A DNA stretch of 27,950 nucleotides from JACCXJ01 sp052387115. GTDB taxonomy: Bacteria > Pseudomonadota > Gammaproteobacteria > JACCXJ01. Below the pieces are notes generated by a model, which was given only the letters and a program-made list of their open reading frames with translations, was not told where the DNA came from and ran no database searches. Numbering within the stretch: position 1 is the stretch's first letter; every line of letters begins with the position of its first letter. Positions 18,201 through 25,517 of the stretch are shown one piece after another. Made by a program: the position numbers and the translations under genes. Location: NCBI GenBank assembly GCA_052387115.1, contig JBQTJM010000432.1, positions 1-27,950 of the forward strand. Reading direction: 5' to 3'.

Positions 18201-18483
18201 GATCTCTGGACTGGGTGGGCGCGGTGCACTGGGGGACTACTTATCGCGCGTGTCGGCCGATTTCCTCGCCGTCGACCGGCGTTTTATCGCCGGAATGGTC
18301 ACCCGCCCGCACGACCTCGCGGTCGTCAAATCGAGCCAGGAAATGGCGCGCACGCTCGGACGAAAGATGCTCGCCGAGGGTGTCGAAAGCGACGAGCAAG
18401 GGCGCATCATCGGCGACCTCGGTATCGATTATCTCGTGGGACCACTACGGCCTCCGCCGCATCTGCACGCGGAGTCAGGCTGA
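15235..18483 (+). CDS. PilZ-DUF1631-EAL protein with degenerate EAL domain
   Basis: 1082 residues from ATG 15235; the open frame reaches a TTG at 15088 without homology. An N-terminal PilZ domain has RRFIR (18-22) and NFCGGG (45-50), close to the RxxxR and (D/N)xSxxG cyclic di-GMP contacts though Ser is Cys. The middle, roughly residues 150-650, looks like DUF1631 (CFDKLDQDLFQATLGSKSN, FLDAMILVRGQ). The last 240 residues (from about 839) form an EAL-type barrel, but the active site is ruined: LRLV for EALL, IALSP for VNLSP, SGLGGRG for DDFGTG, LAVDRR for LKIDRS, and no Gln in the last motif. It should be a receptor or scaffold, not a phosphodiesterase. It is divergent from the phosphomannomutase-like gene and the kinase gene follows after 3 bases. 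Confidence 0.85.
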   Translation: MVPSPFAQEERPVAAENRRFIRYHIALRATLLSRRCGAGPCIIRNFCGGGMYLAVADDCQPEALAQLRHLGPGDGLVLRFSVPTSGGTPGFEIRATVVWAAAGKLGIAFSGDYPEAVTALVGTAKGQGCERFPGPTIDPVRGSAAALPPRPILQAIVGHCQPLALDALTESCKRCFDKLDQDLFQATLGSKSNQEQTPFLDAMILVRGQRQRLGQDILARVAHDLERLAQGKPPLACSIPGTGTAPGKESLSLVTKEDLEDFLALSNVVARLEIHLKAPLLPIERGLALLLSCPPEKLRNPLAPANLCHVFSSVFQSLRIVSPQIELAYQAWETALLERLGELYAKIEERFMEQGIVPHAEARRPVARSAPRIVRAREWETEPGGMHPGRPASSGKRGAGRLSTERSTSTVPRGGNTEVAAGAVFNDIDWDPVDSSGDLAPPPHKLAALESLAAVLRGQTPGASHPTTVDLTRAATRPPATAGAAFYTAPQIRDALIRLQETGAIAQDPGAPDDSFTERLVGALAAQDGPPDRSFRPQDLRTIEIVSRLVPALAQGDRVGHSRASQIERIAPHLYHTALCDPSFLSDPEHPTRRLLETLMRLQAGAPEDAWREIESAVTVLVQGNADDTLGGPSAVSNALEALQCIDKTRQARHAQNLREFITGCEAQQAFLRSRHQLAKRESSATAPSTPPPSHQPQAWTFWLDRARRLQIGDALQFSKGTQAGQRLELAWVGDGHSPLMFVDAEGKRAGSWTLQELAMLLRTDAASLADPAARSPVDRAFQSVLHSLFSDLCQQAIGGATCETTPTSRAAHEAAESSPEPESGEGLSQYPPPQPAPDWAACLKQALDGEALELWFQPIESQISRSVMGLRLVPRIRFAGQVLHPPEETEDEELTARLRELGRRVIRDTLGWLAARSEGWQVEILVIALSPIQLTDPLLIEYTIERLMESTVPPSKLCFELAEATVLAHPMEVLHAVGTLRELGCRILISGLGGRGALGDYLSRVSADFLAVDRRFIAGMVTRPHDLAVVKSSQEMARTLGRKMLAEGVESDEQGRIIGDLGIDYLVGPLRPPPHLHAESG

Positions 18484-18486
18484 CGC

Positions 18487-19794
18487 ATGGTCCGACCTGA
18501 GACGATCGGTCGATACCGCATCACCGGCCTCGCCGGCCGGGGTGCCATGGGTATCGTGTACGCCGCCTTCGACCCTTTGGTGGACCGCAAGGCCGCGATC
18601 AAGGTGCAGGGGAACGAGGAGCCGGGCGACGAGATATCGATGCAGCATCGCCAGCGGTTATTCTTCAACGAGGCTCAGGCGGCGGGGGCGCTCGACCACC
18701 CGAACATCGTCAAGGTCTACGACGCCGGGTCCGTCGACGACAAATGTTACATCGTGATGGAGTATGTGGAAAATGCCGATTCCCTGCGATCCTATACGCG
18801 ATCGGATAACCTCTTACCGATTGAGACCGTCGTCCAGCTCATGCGCGAATGTGGTGATGCCTTACACTATGCGCATGAGAGGGGGATAACCCATCGCGAT
18901 ATAAAGCCGGCGAACATCATGCTGACCCAAAGCAAGCACGCCAAGCTCGTCGACTTTGGCATCGCCCAGCGCATCAAATCGGACGACTGCACCGTCTTGG
19001 TCAGTAACGGGTTGGGGACGCCCCGCTACATCTCACCCGAACAGTTCCGCAACGAGCAGGTCACCGGCCAATCCGACATCTATTCGCTCGGCGTCGTATT
19101 CTACGAGCTGCTCTCGGGACAACCGCTCTTCGCCGGAAATACATTACCGGCGCTGGTCGGCGAGATCTTCCATAAAATCCCGCCACCGATCGACTCGTTA
19201 CGGAACGAGGTGCCGCCGGCACTGAGCCGCATCCTCCAACGTTGCCTCGAAAAAAGTCGGACGGCGCGTTACCAAAGCGGAGCCGAGCTTGTCGCGGACC
19301 TGGACCGGCTGGCCGCGGGCGTCGGCAATCGTTCGCTCACGTTGAGCCATGATGAACGGCTGCGCAAGGCTCGCGGACTGAAGTTCTTCGCCTCGCTCTC
19401 CGACACCGATCTCGCCGAGGTCGTCAAGGTCAGCCACTGGGCCTCCTATCAGAATGGCGCGTGTATCGTCGATGAGGGGTGCAGCAAAGCGAGCTTCTAT
19501 GTCTTGGTATCCGGAGAAGTTTCTTTGCGGTTCAATCGTCGAGAGATCGCAACGCTCGGGGCCGGGGAGTGCTTCGGTGAGGCGGGGTATCTCGGGGAAG
19601 GCCCGCAGAGCAACGCGGTCCTCGCTAACGGTCCCGTGCTGGTGATGGAGGTGGCCAGGCCACTGCGCGAATGGGCCGCGCTAGCGTTGCAGATGCGACT
19701 GACGAAAGTCTTTCAGCAGGTCCTCATCGAACGGATCACCCAGCTCAGCAGGCGTCTCAGCAGCCGACTCGATGGTACGGCGCTTGGGGCGTGA
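18487..19794 (+). CDS. Ser/Thr protein kinase fused to a cyclic-nucleotide-binding domain
   Basis: 435 residues. The bacterial Hanks-type kinase domain (about 8-275) is complete: glycine loop GRGAMG, Lys39 in AAIKVQ, catalytic HRDIKPAN (from His136), DFG (Asp156), and GTPRYISPEQF in place of the APE region. Residues about 300-420 form a cyclic-nucleotide-binding/Crp-type sensor (VLVSGEVSLRF, LGAGECFGEAGYLGEG). No transmembrane segment or PASTA repeats are present, so the kinase is cytoplasmic. It starts 3 bases after the PilZ-DUF1631-EAL stop and is surely co-expressed with it. The fusion suggests that the kinase is gated by a nucleotide, or that the CNB-like fold is a docking module; the ligand cannot be told from sequence. 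Confidence 0.93.
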   Translation: MVRPETIGRYRITGLAGRGAMGIVYAAFDPLVDRKAAIKVQGNEEPGDEISMQHRQRLFFNEAQAAGALDHPNIVKVYDAGSVDDKCYIVMEYVENADSLRSYTRSDNLLPIETVVQLMRECGDALHYAHERGITHRDIKPANIMLTQSKHAKLVDFGIAQRIKSDDCTVLVSNGLGTPRYISPEQFRNEQVTGQSDIYSLGVVFYELLSGQPLFAGNTLPALVGEIFHKIPPPIDSLRNEVPPALSRILQRCLEKSRTARYQSGAELVADLDRLAAGVGNRSLTLSHDERLRKARGLKFFASLSDTDLAEVVKVSHWASYQNGACIVDEGCSKASFYVLVSGEVSLRFNRREIATLGAGECFGEAGYLGEGPQSNAVLANGPVLVMEVARPLREWAALALQMRLTKVFQQVLIERITQLSRRLSSRLDGTALGA

Positions 19795-19806
19795 TCCTAT
19801 CTCAGT

Positions 19807-20433
19807 TCAGGGTTCTGCCGCCAGCTGTCGGAAACGCTGGATATCGGCATCGAACTTCCGGCGCACCACCTCCTGTTCTTCGCGTTTGGTGGTAATGAAC
19901 GTCCGGCTCTGTTCGATCTGGGCACGGATGCGGTCCATGTCGGCAGCCATCGGCGCAGTGGGGATCTGGCCCTGGCGTTCTAGCGCCGCGGCGCTGGAAA
20001 CCATGCGATCGAGGTGATCTTGCAGTTTCTCGATCTGCCCCTGCATGAGTTGGATCTCCCCCGCAAGGACGGCGATCCTACCGTCGCGGGCCAGCATCAG
20101 GTCGTGTTCGCTATCAAAGGTGTCCAAGAGCACGCGGTCCGCCCGGGCCTCGTCTTCGCCCCGCCGGTCTTCCTCCGCCTTCCGTTCGGTCCGCCACTGT
20201 TCTTCTCGAAGCTCGGCGATAGTCTTGGCACGGCGCTGCTCTCCTATTTTGACGCCGTAGGTACTGAATTTACTGTGCCCTTGCTGGGCAAACTCCGAAG
20301 GCACGCTATTGCCGCACTCCCGTACTCCATCTCGGCCGGCCCAACACTTTATCTGTGTCGCCGCCGAGGCGGTCCCCGTCAGTCCCAGTACCAATAAGAG
20401 GGCGCCGCAGGCGCGCCCGCCGTAGCTATCCAT
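19807..20433 (-). CDS. Secreted coiled-coil protein of unknown function
   Basis: 208 residues from ATG 20433, where a signal peptide begins (MDSYGGRACGALLLVLGLTG, then TASA-A as the likely cleavage site). The longer frame to 20574 has no signal sequence and was not used. After the signal comes TQIKCWAGRDGVRECGNSVP, a small two-cysteine segment reminiscent of the DUF4124 start. The rest is highly charged and helical with long Glu/Arg-rich stretches (EEQWRTERKAEEDRRGEDE) and leucine heptads, predicting a coiled coil. The periplasm is the likely location. It is convergent with the kinase gene, with a 12-base gap. I do not recognise a specific family. Confidence 0.75.
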   Translation of the reverse strand: MDSYGGRACGALLLVLGLTGTASAATQIKCWAGRDGVRECGNSVPSEFAQQGHSKFSTYGVKIGEQRRAKTIAELREEQWRTERKAEEDRRGEDEARADRVLLDTFDSEHDLMLARDGRIAVLAGEIQLMQGQIEKLQDHLDRMVSSAAALERQGQIPTAPMAADMDRIRAQIEQSRTFITTKREEQEVVRRKFDADIQRFRQLAAEP

Positions 20434-20590
20434 AGCCCTATACCCTCGCTTGGTGATACCTGAGATCTCTATCCGGCCGGCCCGAACGGCAACTTGTCCG
20501 CGAAGAAATGAGCAAAAGTGATTCCAGATCACGGGAAAAGCCCCGCAAGCACTACCGGGCGTGGGGAGAGCCAATCTAAGCCATTGATTA

Positions 20591-20667
20591 TGGTGGCTAT
20601 GGGTGGACTCGAACCACCGACCTCAGCATTATGAGTGCCGCGCTCTAACCGGCTGAGCTACATAGCC
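20591..20667 (-). tRNA. tRNA-Met (CAT), elongator type
   Basis: 77 nt including an encoded CCA. The acceptor stem GGCTATG/CATAGCC, D stem GCTC/GAGC, anticodon stem CGGCA/TGCTG with loop CTCATAA, and T stem GGTGG/CCACC with loop TTCGAGT all pair. The anticodon is CAT. The overall sequence follows the E. coli elongator tRNA-Met closely; a lysidine-modified tRNA-Ile reading AUA is the alternative but is less likely from the acceptor stem. No integrase or att-type duplication of its 3' end is seen nearby. Confidence 0.95.
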
Positions 20668-20786
20668 AAGCGCCCCGGCGCCGCAGGACGGGTAACGACC
20701 GGCACGAGGAGCGGTGGATTGTGGGAAGGGATGTTATTGATGTCAAGCATGACCACCTGCACGCGCGCGGGCAGCGTGCGAGCTAG

Positions 20787-21428
20787 CTAGCGGGCGCCGT
20801 AGACGACGATGGTCTTTCCCTTGACGAAGATCAGGTCCTGCTCGGCGAGCGACTTCAGGACCCGGCCCACGACTTCGCGCGAGCAGCCTACGATCCTCCC
20901 GAGCTCCTGCCGGGTGATGCGGATCTGCATGCCGTCCGGATGCGTCATGGCATCGGGTTCCTTGCACAGGTCCAGCAGGGTACGTGCGATCCGTCCCGAC
21001 ACGTCCATAAAGGCTAAATCTCTCAACCTGCGGTTAGTCTTCAACAATCGCAACGCGAGCTGATGGGCGATGAGGAAGATGACGTCCGGGAAGATCACGG
21101 GCAGGCTCTTCAGACGCGCATAGCCGATATGCGCCACGTGGCAGGGGCTACGTGCGCGCACGAAGGCCGTTCTGTTGGGACTGTCGGTCAGCAAACCGAT
21201 CTCGCCGAAGAACTCGCCCTCGTTGAGGTAGCCGAGGACGATCTCGCGGCCGTGCTCGTCTTCGAGCAGGACGGTCACGGACCCGCTCACGATGTACAAG
21301 AGATCGTCGGAGGGCTGCCCGCGGGCGATGATGGGCGCCCTCGCCGCGTAACGGGTGAGGCGGCAGTGCGGCATGAGACTGGCGATGAGATCGTCCTTAT
21401 CCGACTTCGCTGTTGAGGTGAGTGTCAT
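20787..21428 (-). CDS. crp: cAMP receptor protein Crp (Vfr/CRP type)
   Basis: 213 residues from ATG 21428, nearly the E. coli length of 210. The cyclic-nucleotide domain has GEFFGEIGLL and the Arg of SPNRTAFVRARS. The DNA-binding helix-turn-helix RQELGRIVGCSREVVGRVLK is almost that of E. coli CRP, and the C-terminus KGKTIVVYGAR is equally diagnostic. It should bind cAMP and recognise TGTGA-N6-TCACA sites; one such site exists at 25377-25392 in this window. It is divergent from the OsmC-family gene, as crp and yhfA are in E. coli. The longer frame to 21467 lacks homology. Confidence 0.95.
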   Translation of the reverse strand: MTLTSTAKSDKDDLIASLMPHCRLTRYAARAPIIARGQPSDDLLYIVSGSVTVLLEDEHGREIVLGYLNEGEFFGEIGLLTDSPNRTAFVRARSPCHVAHIGYARLKSLPVIFPDVIFLIAHQLALRLLKTNRRLRDLAFMDVSGRIARTLLDLCKEPDAMTHPDGMQIRITRQELGRIVGCSREVVGRVLKSLAEQDLIFVKGKTIVVYGAR

Positions 21429-21520
21429 GGCGGTGTCATCGGCAGGGTCGGTTTCGCGCGCCGGCACCGCGGGGCAGGAGCTGTGGTAAGCTTCGGTCCG
21501 ACAACCGCTCGGATACGCGA

Positions 21521-21967
21521 ATGAAAGGCACGGTTCGGTGGATAGACGATGCGCTGTTCCTGGGAGAATCGGGGAGCGGGCATTCGGTGGTGATGGATGG
21601 TCCCCCGGAAGCGGGCGGTCGCAACCTGGCAGCGCGGCCCATGGAGATGCTGCTCCTCGGTCTCGGCGGGTGTATGGCCTTCGACGTCGTGCGTATCCTC
21701 AGGAAGGCCCGTGTTCGGGTCAGGAGTTGCCAGGTCGATCTCACAGCCGAACGTGCCCCCTCGCCCCCAAAGGTCTTCACCCGGATCCACATTCATTTCG
21801 TTTTGATCGGCGAGGGTCTGTCGAAGGACCACGTCGAACGGGCCATCAGCCTGTCGGCGGAGAAATACTGCTCGGCCTCGATCATGCTGGGAAAGACCGC
21901 CGAGATCACGCACGACTTCGAGATCATCGCCGGCTTTCAGGCATTGGATCAAACGGCGGCGCAGTAG
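21521..21967 (+). CDS. yhfA: OsmC-family protein (YhfA-like)
   Basis: 148 residues from ATG 21521. The two conserved cysteines of OsmC/Ohr proteins are present in GLGGCMAFDVV and EKYCSASIML, with the typical RPMEMLLLG helix before the first. OsmC/Ohr proteins reduce organic peroxides in the cytoplasm; YhfA itself has no firm substrate. Its divergent placement next to crp repeats the enterobacterial order, which supports the YhfA assignment. Its last 19 bases overlap the end of the convergent PAS-GGDEF gene. Confidence 0.9.
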   Translation: MKGTVRWIDDALFLGESGSGHSVVMDGPPEAGGRNLAARPMEMLLLGLGGCMAFDVVRILRKARVRVRSCQVDLTAERAPSPPKVFTRIHIHFVLIGEGLSKDHVERAISLSAEKYCSASIMLGKTAEITHDFEIIAGFQALDQTAAQ

Positions 21968-22821
21968 GTCCCCGGATCGGTGTTCACGGCCATATGCTTG
22001 GCGACGCGATCGACCAGGCTCATCGCGTCGTCGCCCTTGCGCCAGGCGGTGACCCCCAGGCCGATCTCGACCGACGGTCCCTGCTCCGCCGCATCAATCA
22101 GACCGTGGCGGGCCATCTCGTCGCGGAGCTTGTGCATGAAGGCCTGCGCGGACTCCAGACCGGTTTCGGGGAGAACGGCCAGGATATTGTGGCGGTTCCA
22201 GCGCCCCGTGATGTCCACCCAGCGCAGGCGCTCCTTCAGAAACGCGGCTATCCGAACCACGACGGCATTGACCCGGTCGTCCGAGTGTCCGGCCTGCACC
22301 TCTCCCACCGGCCATACCCGTATGACCAGGATTGCGAGGGGATTGTCGTAGCGCCGGCTCCTCGAGACCTCCGCGACCAAGACGGCCAGGACGGCCTGCT
22401 GGGTGAGCAGACCACTGGCCGCATCCATCTTCGCGGGGTCCTGAACCCCGAGGACCAACCCCCGGCGGGTTCTGGCCCGTTCATAGTGCGTCACGTCCCA
22501 AAGACACCCGACGCGCGCAGGCCTCCCCATAGCCGTCGCCACACGTCCGGCGATGCACTCCAACCAGCGGTCGGTGTCGAGTGCGGCCCCCGGCACGTGG
22601 TAGATCTCCGCCACCGGATAGAGCGTCAATACCTTGCTCGCCGGAATGTCCTCACATGAGCGGCCGACGAGCGCATCGCGCGGCACGCCGATCTGCGTAC
22701 TGAGCGCCTGGTTGGCCCAGGTGATGATTCCGTGGTCGTCGGCCACCCAGATCCCGATGGGCAGGGACTCCAGGACATCGACTGCGAGACTCGGTACTAG
22801 ATTCGAGCTGACCATGGTCAT
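21949..22821 (-). CDS. PAS domain protein with degenerate GGDEF domain
   Basis: 290 residues from ATG 22821, which has GGGAGGA (22834-22828) at good spacing; a GTG at 22836 is less likely. Residues about 8-110 are a PAS sensor (LPIGIWVADDHGIITWANQA). The second half follows the diguanylate cyclase fold (MDAASGLLTQQAVL, AAFLKERLRWVDITGR, ILAVLPET). The signature loop that should read GGDEF reads NRHNI, so the cyclase reaction is not expected. It may act as a sensor, a GTP or cyclic di-GMP-independent scaffold, or a regulator of another cyclase. No receiver or membrane segment is seen. It overlaps the convergent yhfA-like gene by 19 bases. Confidence 0.82.
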   Translation of the reverse strand: MTMVSSNLVPSLAVDVLESLPIGIWVADDHGIITWANQALSTQIGVPRDALVGRSCEDIPASKVLTLYPVAEIYHVPGAALDTDRWLECIAGRVATAMGRPARVGCLWDVTHYERARTRRGLVLGVQDPAKMDAASGLLTQQAVLAVLVAEVSRSRRYDNPLAILVIRVWPVGEVQAGHSDDRVNAVVVRIAAFLKERLRWVDITGRWNRHNILAVLPETGLESAQAFMHKLRDEMARHGLIDAAEQGPSVEIGLGVTAWRKGDDAMSLVDRVAKHMAVNTDPGTYCAAV

Positions 22822-23204
22822 CCGCGTTCCTCCCACGCTTCAGAAGTAGATGCGATCACCCCCTAGCGGCGCAGCTATGAGGCCCTTGAGATGCTTTTAG
22901 GTGAGATAGGCCCATCGCGGTTGTCATGCGGCTAGTGCCGGCTACGGTCGGGTGCCAGGCCGGCCCCGGGCGCCCACCGACGTGTACGACCAGTCTACTC
23001 CTGCTCCGTGCCTGCGTGGGCACCGTACCGGCTCGTGTCGGGGTGCATCGGCCGCCGGCTGGATCGTTGTGAGATACTGTAGTGATGGAGTGGCGGCTGC
23101 GTTTCACGCGCCGACCGTCCCGGAATCCGATCCTCGCACCGATGGGCTCCCGGCGCGGCGCTCCGCCATCGGCCCGTGTGGCCTCATGCTTGGGGGACGC
23201 AGCC
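22822..23204. other. Divergent intergenic region between the PAS-GGDEF gene and ttcA
   Basis: It carries the ribosome binding sites for both flanking genes (GGGAGGA on the minus strand at 22834-22828, GGGGGAC on the plus strand near 23192-23198). An open frame continues upstream from ttcA to 23082, but its translation is unlike TtcA. I see no confident promoter, terminator, repeat or small gene. Confidence 0.5.
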
Positions 23205-24125
23205 ATGACCGCACTTCTCGATCGTGTCCCGAACCACCAACCGGCGACACCGGGCGTAGCGGAGACCCGCGGTCCCGGCGATCCGGACAGGCCGCTCGCC
23301 GTCAAGAGGCGGATCGCCAAGGATCAGATCCATTTTCACAAGCTGCAAAAACGGCTGCGGCGCCACGTCGGCGAGGCCATCCAGGACTTCCGGATGATCG
23401 AGGCAGGCGATCGTGTCATGGTCTGTCTCTCCGGCGGCAAGGACTCCTACACCCTGCTCGACATCCTCATGAGCCTGCGCCGCAGCGCCCCGGTCGATTT
23501 CGAGATCCACGCCGTCAATCTCAACCAGAAACAGCCGGGCTTCCCCGAGCAAGTGCTGCCAGATTATCTCGCGACATTGGGCATCTCGTTGCGGGTCATC
23601 GAGCAGGACACCTACCGCGTGGTTCGGCGTGTCGTCCCGGACGGCAAGACCCAGTGCGGGCTGTGCTCGCGGCTCCGGCGTGGCGCCCTGTACCGCTTCG
23701 CGCGCGAGCACGGCATGACCAAGATCGCGCTCGGCCACCACCGCGACGACATCGTCGCGACGTTCTTCCTGAACCTGTTCTTCGGCGGCCGGCTCAAGGC
23801 GATGCCGCCCAAGCTCCGGAGCGACGATGGGCGGCACGTGGTCATCCGGCCGCTCGCCTATTGCACCGAACGGGACATCGCGGCCTATGCCACGGTGCGC
23901 GCCTTCCCCCTCATCCCCTGTACGCTGTGCGGCTCGCAGCCCAACCTCCAGCGGGTCGCGATCAAGCGCATGCTGCATAGCTGGGCCAAGGATTCGCCAG
24001 GGCGCATCGAGACTATCTTCCGCAGCCTCCAGCACGCCGTCCCCTCGCACCTGCTCGATCCCCGGCTGTTCGACTTCGTCGGGTTCGGGGGCAATAGAGA
24101 GGATCCAGAGGACGAGTGGCTCTAA
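23205..24125 (+). CDS. ttcA: tRNA 2-thiocytidine biosynthesis protein TtcA
   Basis: 306 residues from ATG 23205, preceded by GGGGGAC; an upstream start at 23082 has no homology. The PP-loop SGGKDS (76-81) binds ATP. Two CxxC pairs, CGLC and CTLC, supply the cysteines that hold the iron-sulfur cluster, and HHRDDIVATFFLNLFFGG is a TtcA-specific block. The enzyme thiolates cytidine 32 of certain tRNAs. All expected motifs are present and the length is normal. The gene is monocistronic, convergent with the sigma-54 activator gene 76 bases away. Confidence 0.96.
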   Translation: MTALLDRVPNHQPATPGVAETRGPGDPDRPLAVKRRIAKDQIHFHKLQKRLRRHVGEAIQDFRMIEAGDRVMVCLSGGKDSYTLLDILMSLRRSAPVDFEIHAVNLNQKQPGFPEQVLPDYLATLGISLRVIEQDTYRVVRRVVPDGKTQCGLCSRLRRGALYRFAREHGMTKIALGHHRDDIVATFFLNLFFGGRLKAMPPKLRSDDGRHVVIRPLAYCTERDIAAYATVRAFPLIPCTLCGSQPNLQRVAIKRMLHSWAKDSPGRIETIFRSLQHAVPSHLLDPRLFDFVGFGGNREDPEDEWL

Positions 24126-24201
24126 CCGCCGCAGGCGTTCCGCCAGGACGCGACGCATTCGTCACCCCGACTCACGCGCTACGCTCACCTGCGGCGTGCG
24201 C

Positions 24202-25257
24202 CTAGCGGGCACCGGAAGACGAACGATAGCCCTTGATACGCCGCCACAAGGTGGTCCTGCTGATCCCGAGGGTGTGTGCCGCCCGCGTCAGGTTGCCCTC
24301 GTGGAGCGCGATGGTCCTGAGGACCGCGTGCTGCTCCAGGTCCGCCAGACTTGAACCGGTCGCGGCCTGCGCGCCATCACCTCGCGCCGGAAACCACTCG
24401 CCGGGTTCGATACAAGCGCCCGTGGTGAACAACAGGGCCCGCTGGATCAGGTTCTCCAACTCCCGCACGTTGCCGGGGAAATCATATGCGCACAGGAGGC
24501 CGAGGGCCTCGGCACCGAGCCGGCTCACCCCGGGGTTGATGCGCGGGCCGTGCTTGTGGATGAAGTGCCTCGCCAGACGCGGGATGTCCTCGCGCCGTTC
24601 CCGCAGGCTCGGGACCACGATGGAGACGACGTTCAACCGATAATAGAGGTCCTCGCGAAAGCCGCCTCGTTCGATCTCCGCGCACAGGTCCTGGTTGCTG
24701 GCTGCGACGACGCGAACATCGACCGAAAGGGATCGGGTATCACCGAGGCGCCGTAAAACCCCTTCCTGCAGGACCTGCAGGAGCTTGACCTGCGCGGCCA
24801 GACCGAGCTCGCTAACCTCATCCAGGAAGATCGTCCCCCCATCGGCGACCTCGAACAGCCCCGGCTTGTCCTGCACGGCCCCTGTGAACGCGCCCCGCCG
24901 ATAGCCGAACAGCTCGCTCTCGCACAGCGTCTCGGGCAGGGCCCCGCAGTTCTGGGCAATGAACGGAGCATCGCGCCTTTTGCTATGGCGGTGCAGCAAG
25001 CCGGCGAGCAGGCTCTTGCCGGTCCCGGTCTCACCGCTCAGTAACACGGTGATGTCGGCGCCGGCGGCGCGCTTGGCGAGCTCCATGGCCCGCCGCATCG
25101 CAGCGCTTTCCCCGATCACCGCGGGCACCTCGGCAGCGATCCGATCGCTTGCCGATCCCACCAGCCCAATAGCAAGCTGGGGCGCGGGCCTTGCAGCTAC
25201 TTCAGCATATCCCCGCCGCTCCGTTGCGAGAACCCTTACCGATCCTGCCTCCATCAT
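24202..25257 (-). CDS. Sigma-54-dependent transcriptional activator without receiver domain
   Basis: 351 residues. A short N-terminal stretch of about 45 residues carries no recognisable sensor domain. The AAA+ domain has Walker A GETGTGKS (75-82), the sigma-54 contact loop GAFTGA (122-127), GGTIFLDE as Walker B and REDLYYRLN. A Fis-type helix-turn-helix ends the protein (GNLTRAAHTLGISRTTLWRRIKGY). Lacking a receiver domain it is likely controlled by a bound ligand, by a partner protein, or by its own level, as with PspF. The start is ATG 25257 or the next codon, behind AAAGGGGG. Upstream lie a CRP site and paired inverted repeats that it may bind, next to a -24/-12 promoter facing away. Confidence 0.93.
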   Translation of the reverse strand: MMEAGSVRVLATERRGYAEVAARPAPQLAIGLVGSASDRIAAEVPAVIGESAAMRRAMELAKRAAGADITVLLSGETGTGKSLLAGLLHRHSKRRDAPFIAQNCGALPETLCESELFGYRRGAFTGAVQDKPGLFEVADGGTIFLDEVSELGLAAQVKLLQVLQEGVLRRLGDTRSLSVDVRVVAASNQDLCAEIERGGFREDLYYRLNVVSIVVPSLRERREDIPRLARHFIHKHGPRINPGVSRLGAEALGLLCAYDFPGNVRELENLIQRALLFTTGACIEPGEWFPARGDGAQAATGSSLADLEQHAVLRTIALHEGNLTRAAHTLGISRTTLWRRIKGYRSSSGAR

Positions 25258-25376
25258 TTTGGCCCCCTTTCATGAGCTATTCATGAACTATGCGGGTTTC
25301 GTCCGGCATCGGTCACTAGTGAGCCGGGGACCGATGCCTTCCTCTCCTAAGCTACCGTTCCTGCACGGGGGGGGTC

Positions 25377-25392
25377 TGTGAACCAGTTCACA
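25377..25392. promoter_or_regulatory. CRP binding site (consensus half-sites)
   Basis: TGTGA (25377-25381), six bases, TCACA (25388-25392): both half-sites match the CRP consensus exactly, within an 8-bp inverted repeat at 25376-25393. It lies about 120 bases upstream of the sigma-54 activator start and about 226 bases before the -24 element on the other side. A crp gene with the matching recognition helix is in the same window. Confidence 0.7.
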
Positions 25393-25470
25393 GCGGATCT
25401 GTGAGCTAATCCCCGCCACCCGATCCCGGATCGGAGGGCCGTGCCCATGCGCTGCCCGGATGAACGCGTA

Positions 25471-25517
25471 GTTTCAGACTGGAACACCTGAACAATCGCT
25501 GTTTCATCCTGAAACAG
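25471..25517. promoter_or_regulatory. Paired upstream activator sequences (inverted repeats)
   Basis: CTGTTTCA (25499-25506) and TGAAACAG (25510-25517) form a perfect 8-bp inverted repeat with a 3-bp gap. A weaker copy, GTTTCA/TGGAAC, lies at 25471-25485. Their centres are 30 bases apart, about three helical turns. The nearer one is about 110 bases upstream of the -24/-12 promoter, the usual position of sites for sigma-54 activators, and the adjacent gene encodes one. Confidence 0.65.

Noticed and set aside
22952..24158. Long alternative frames over ttcA on both strands (to 342 codons)
   Set aside because: TtcA motifs are complete in its own frame; the others translate to Arg/Pro- or Asp/Val-rich sequence without homology.
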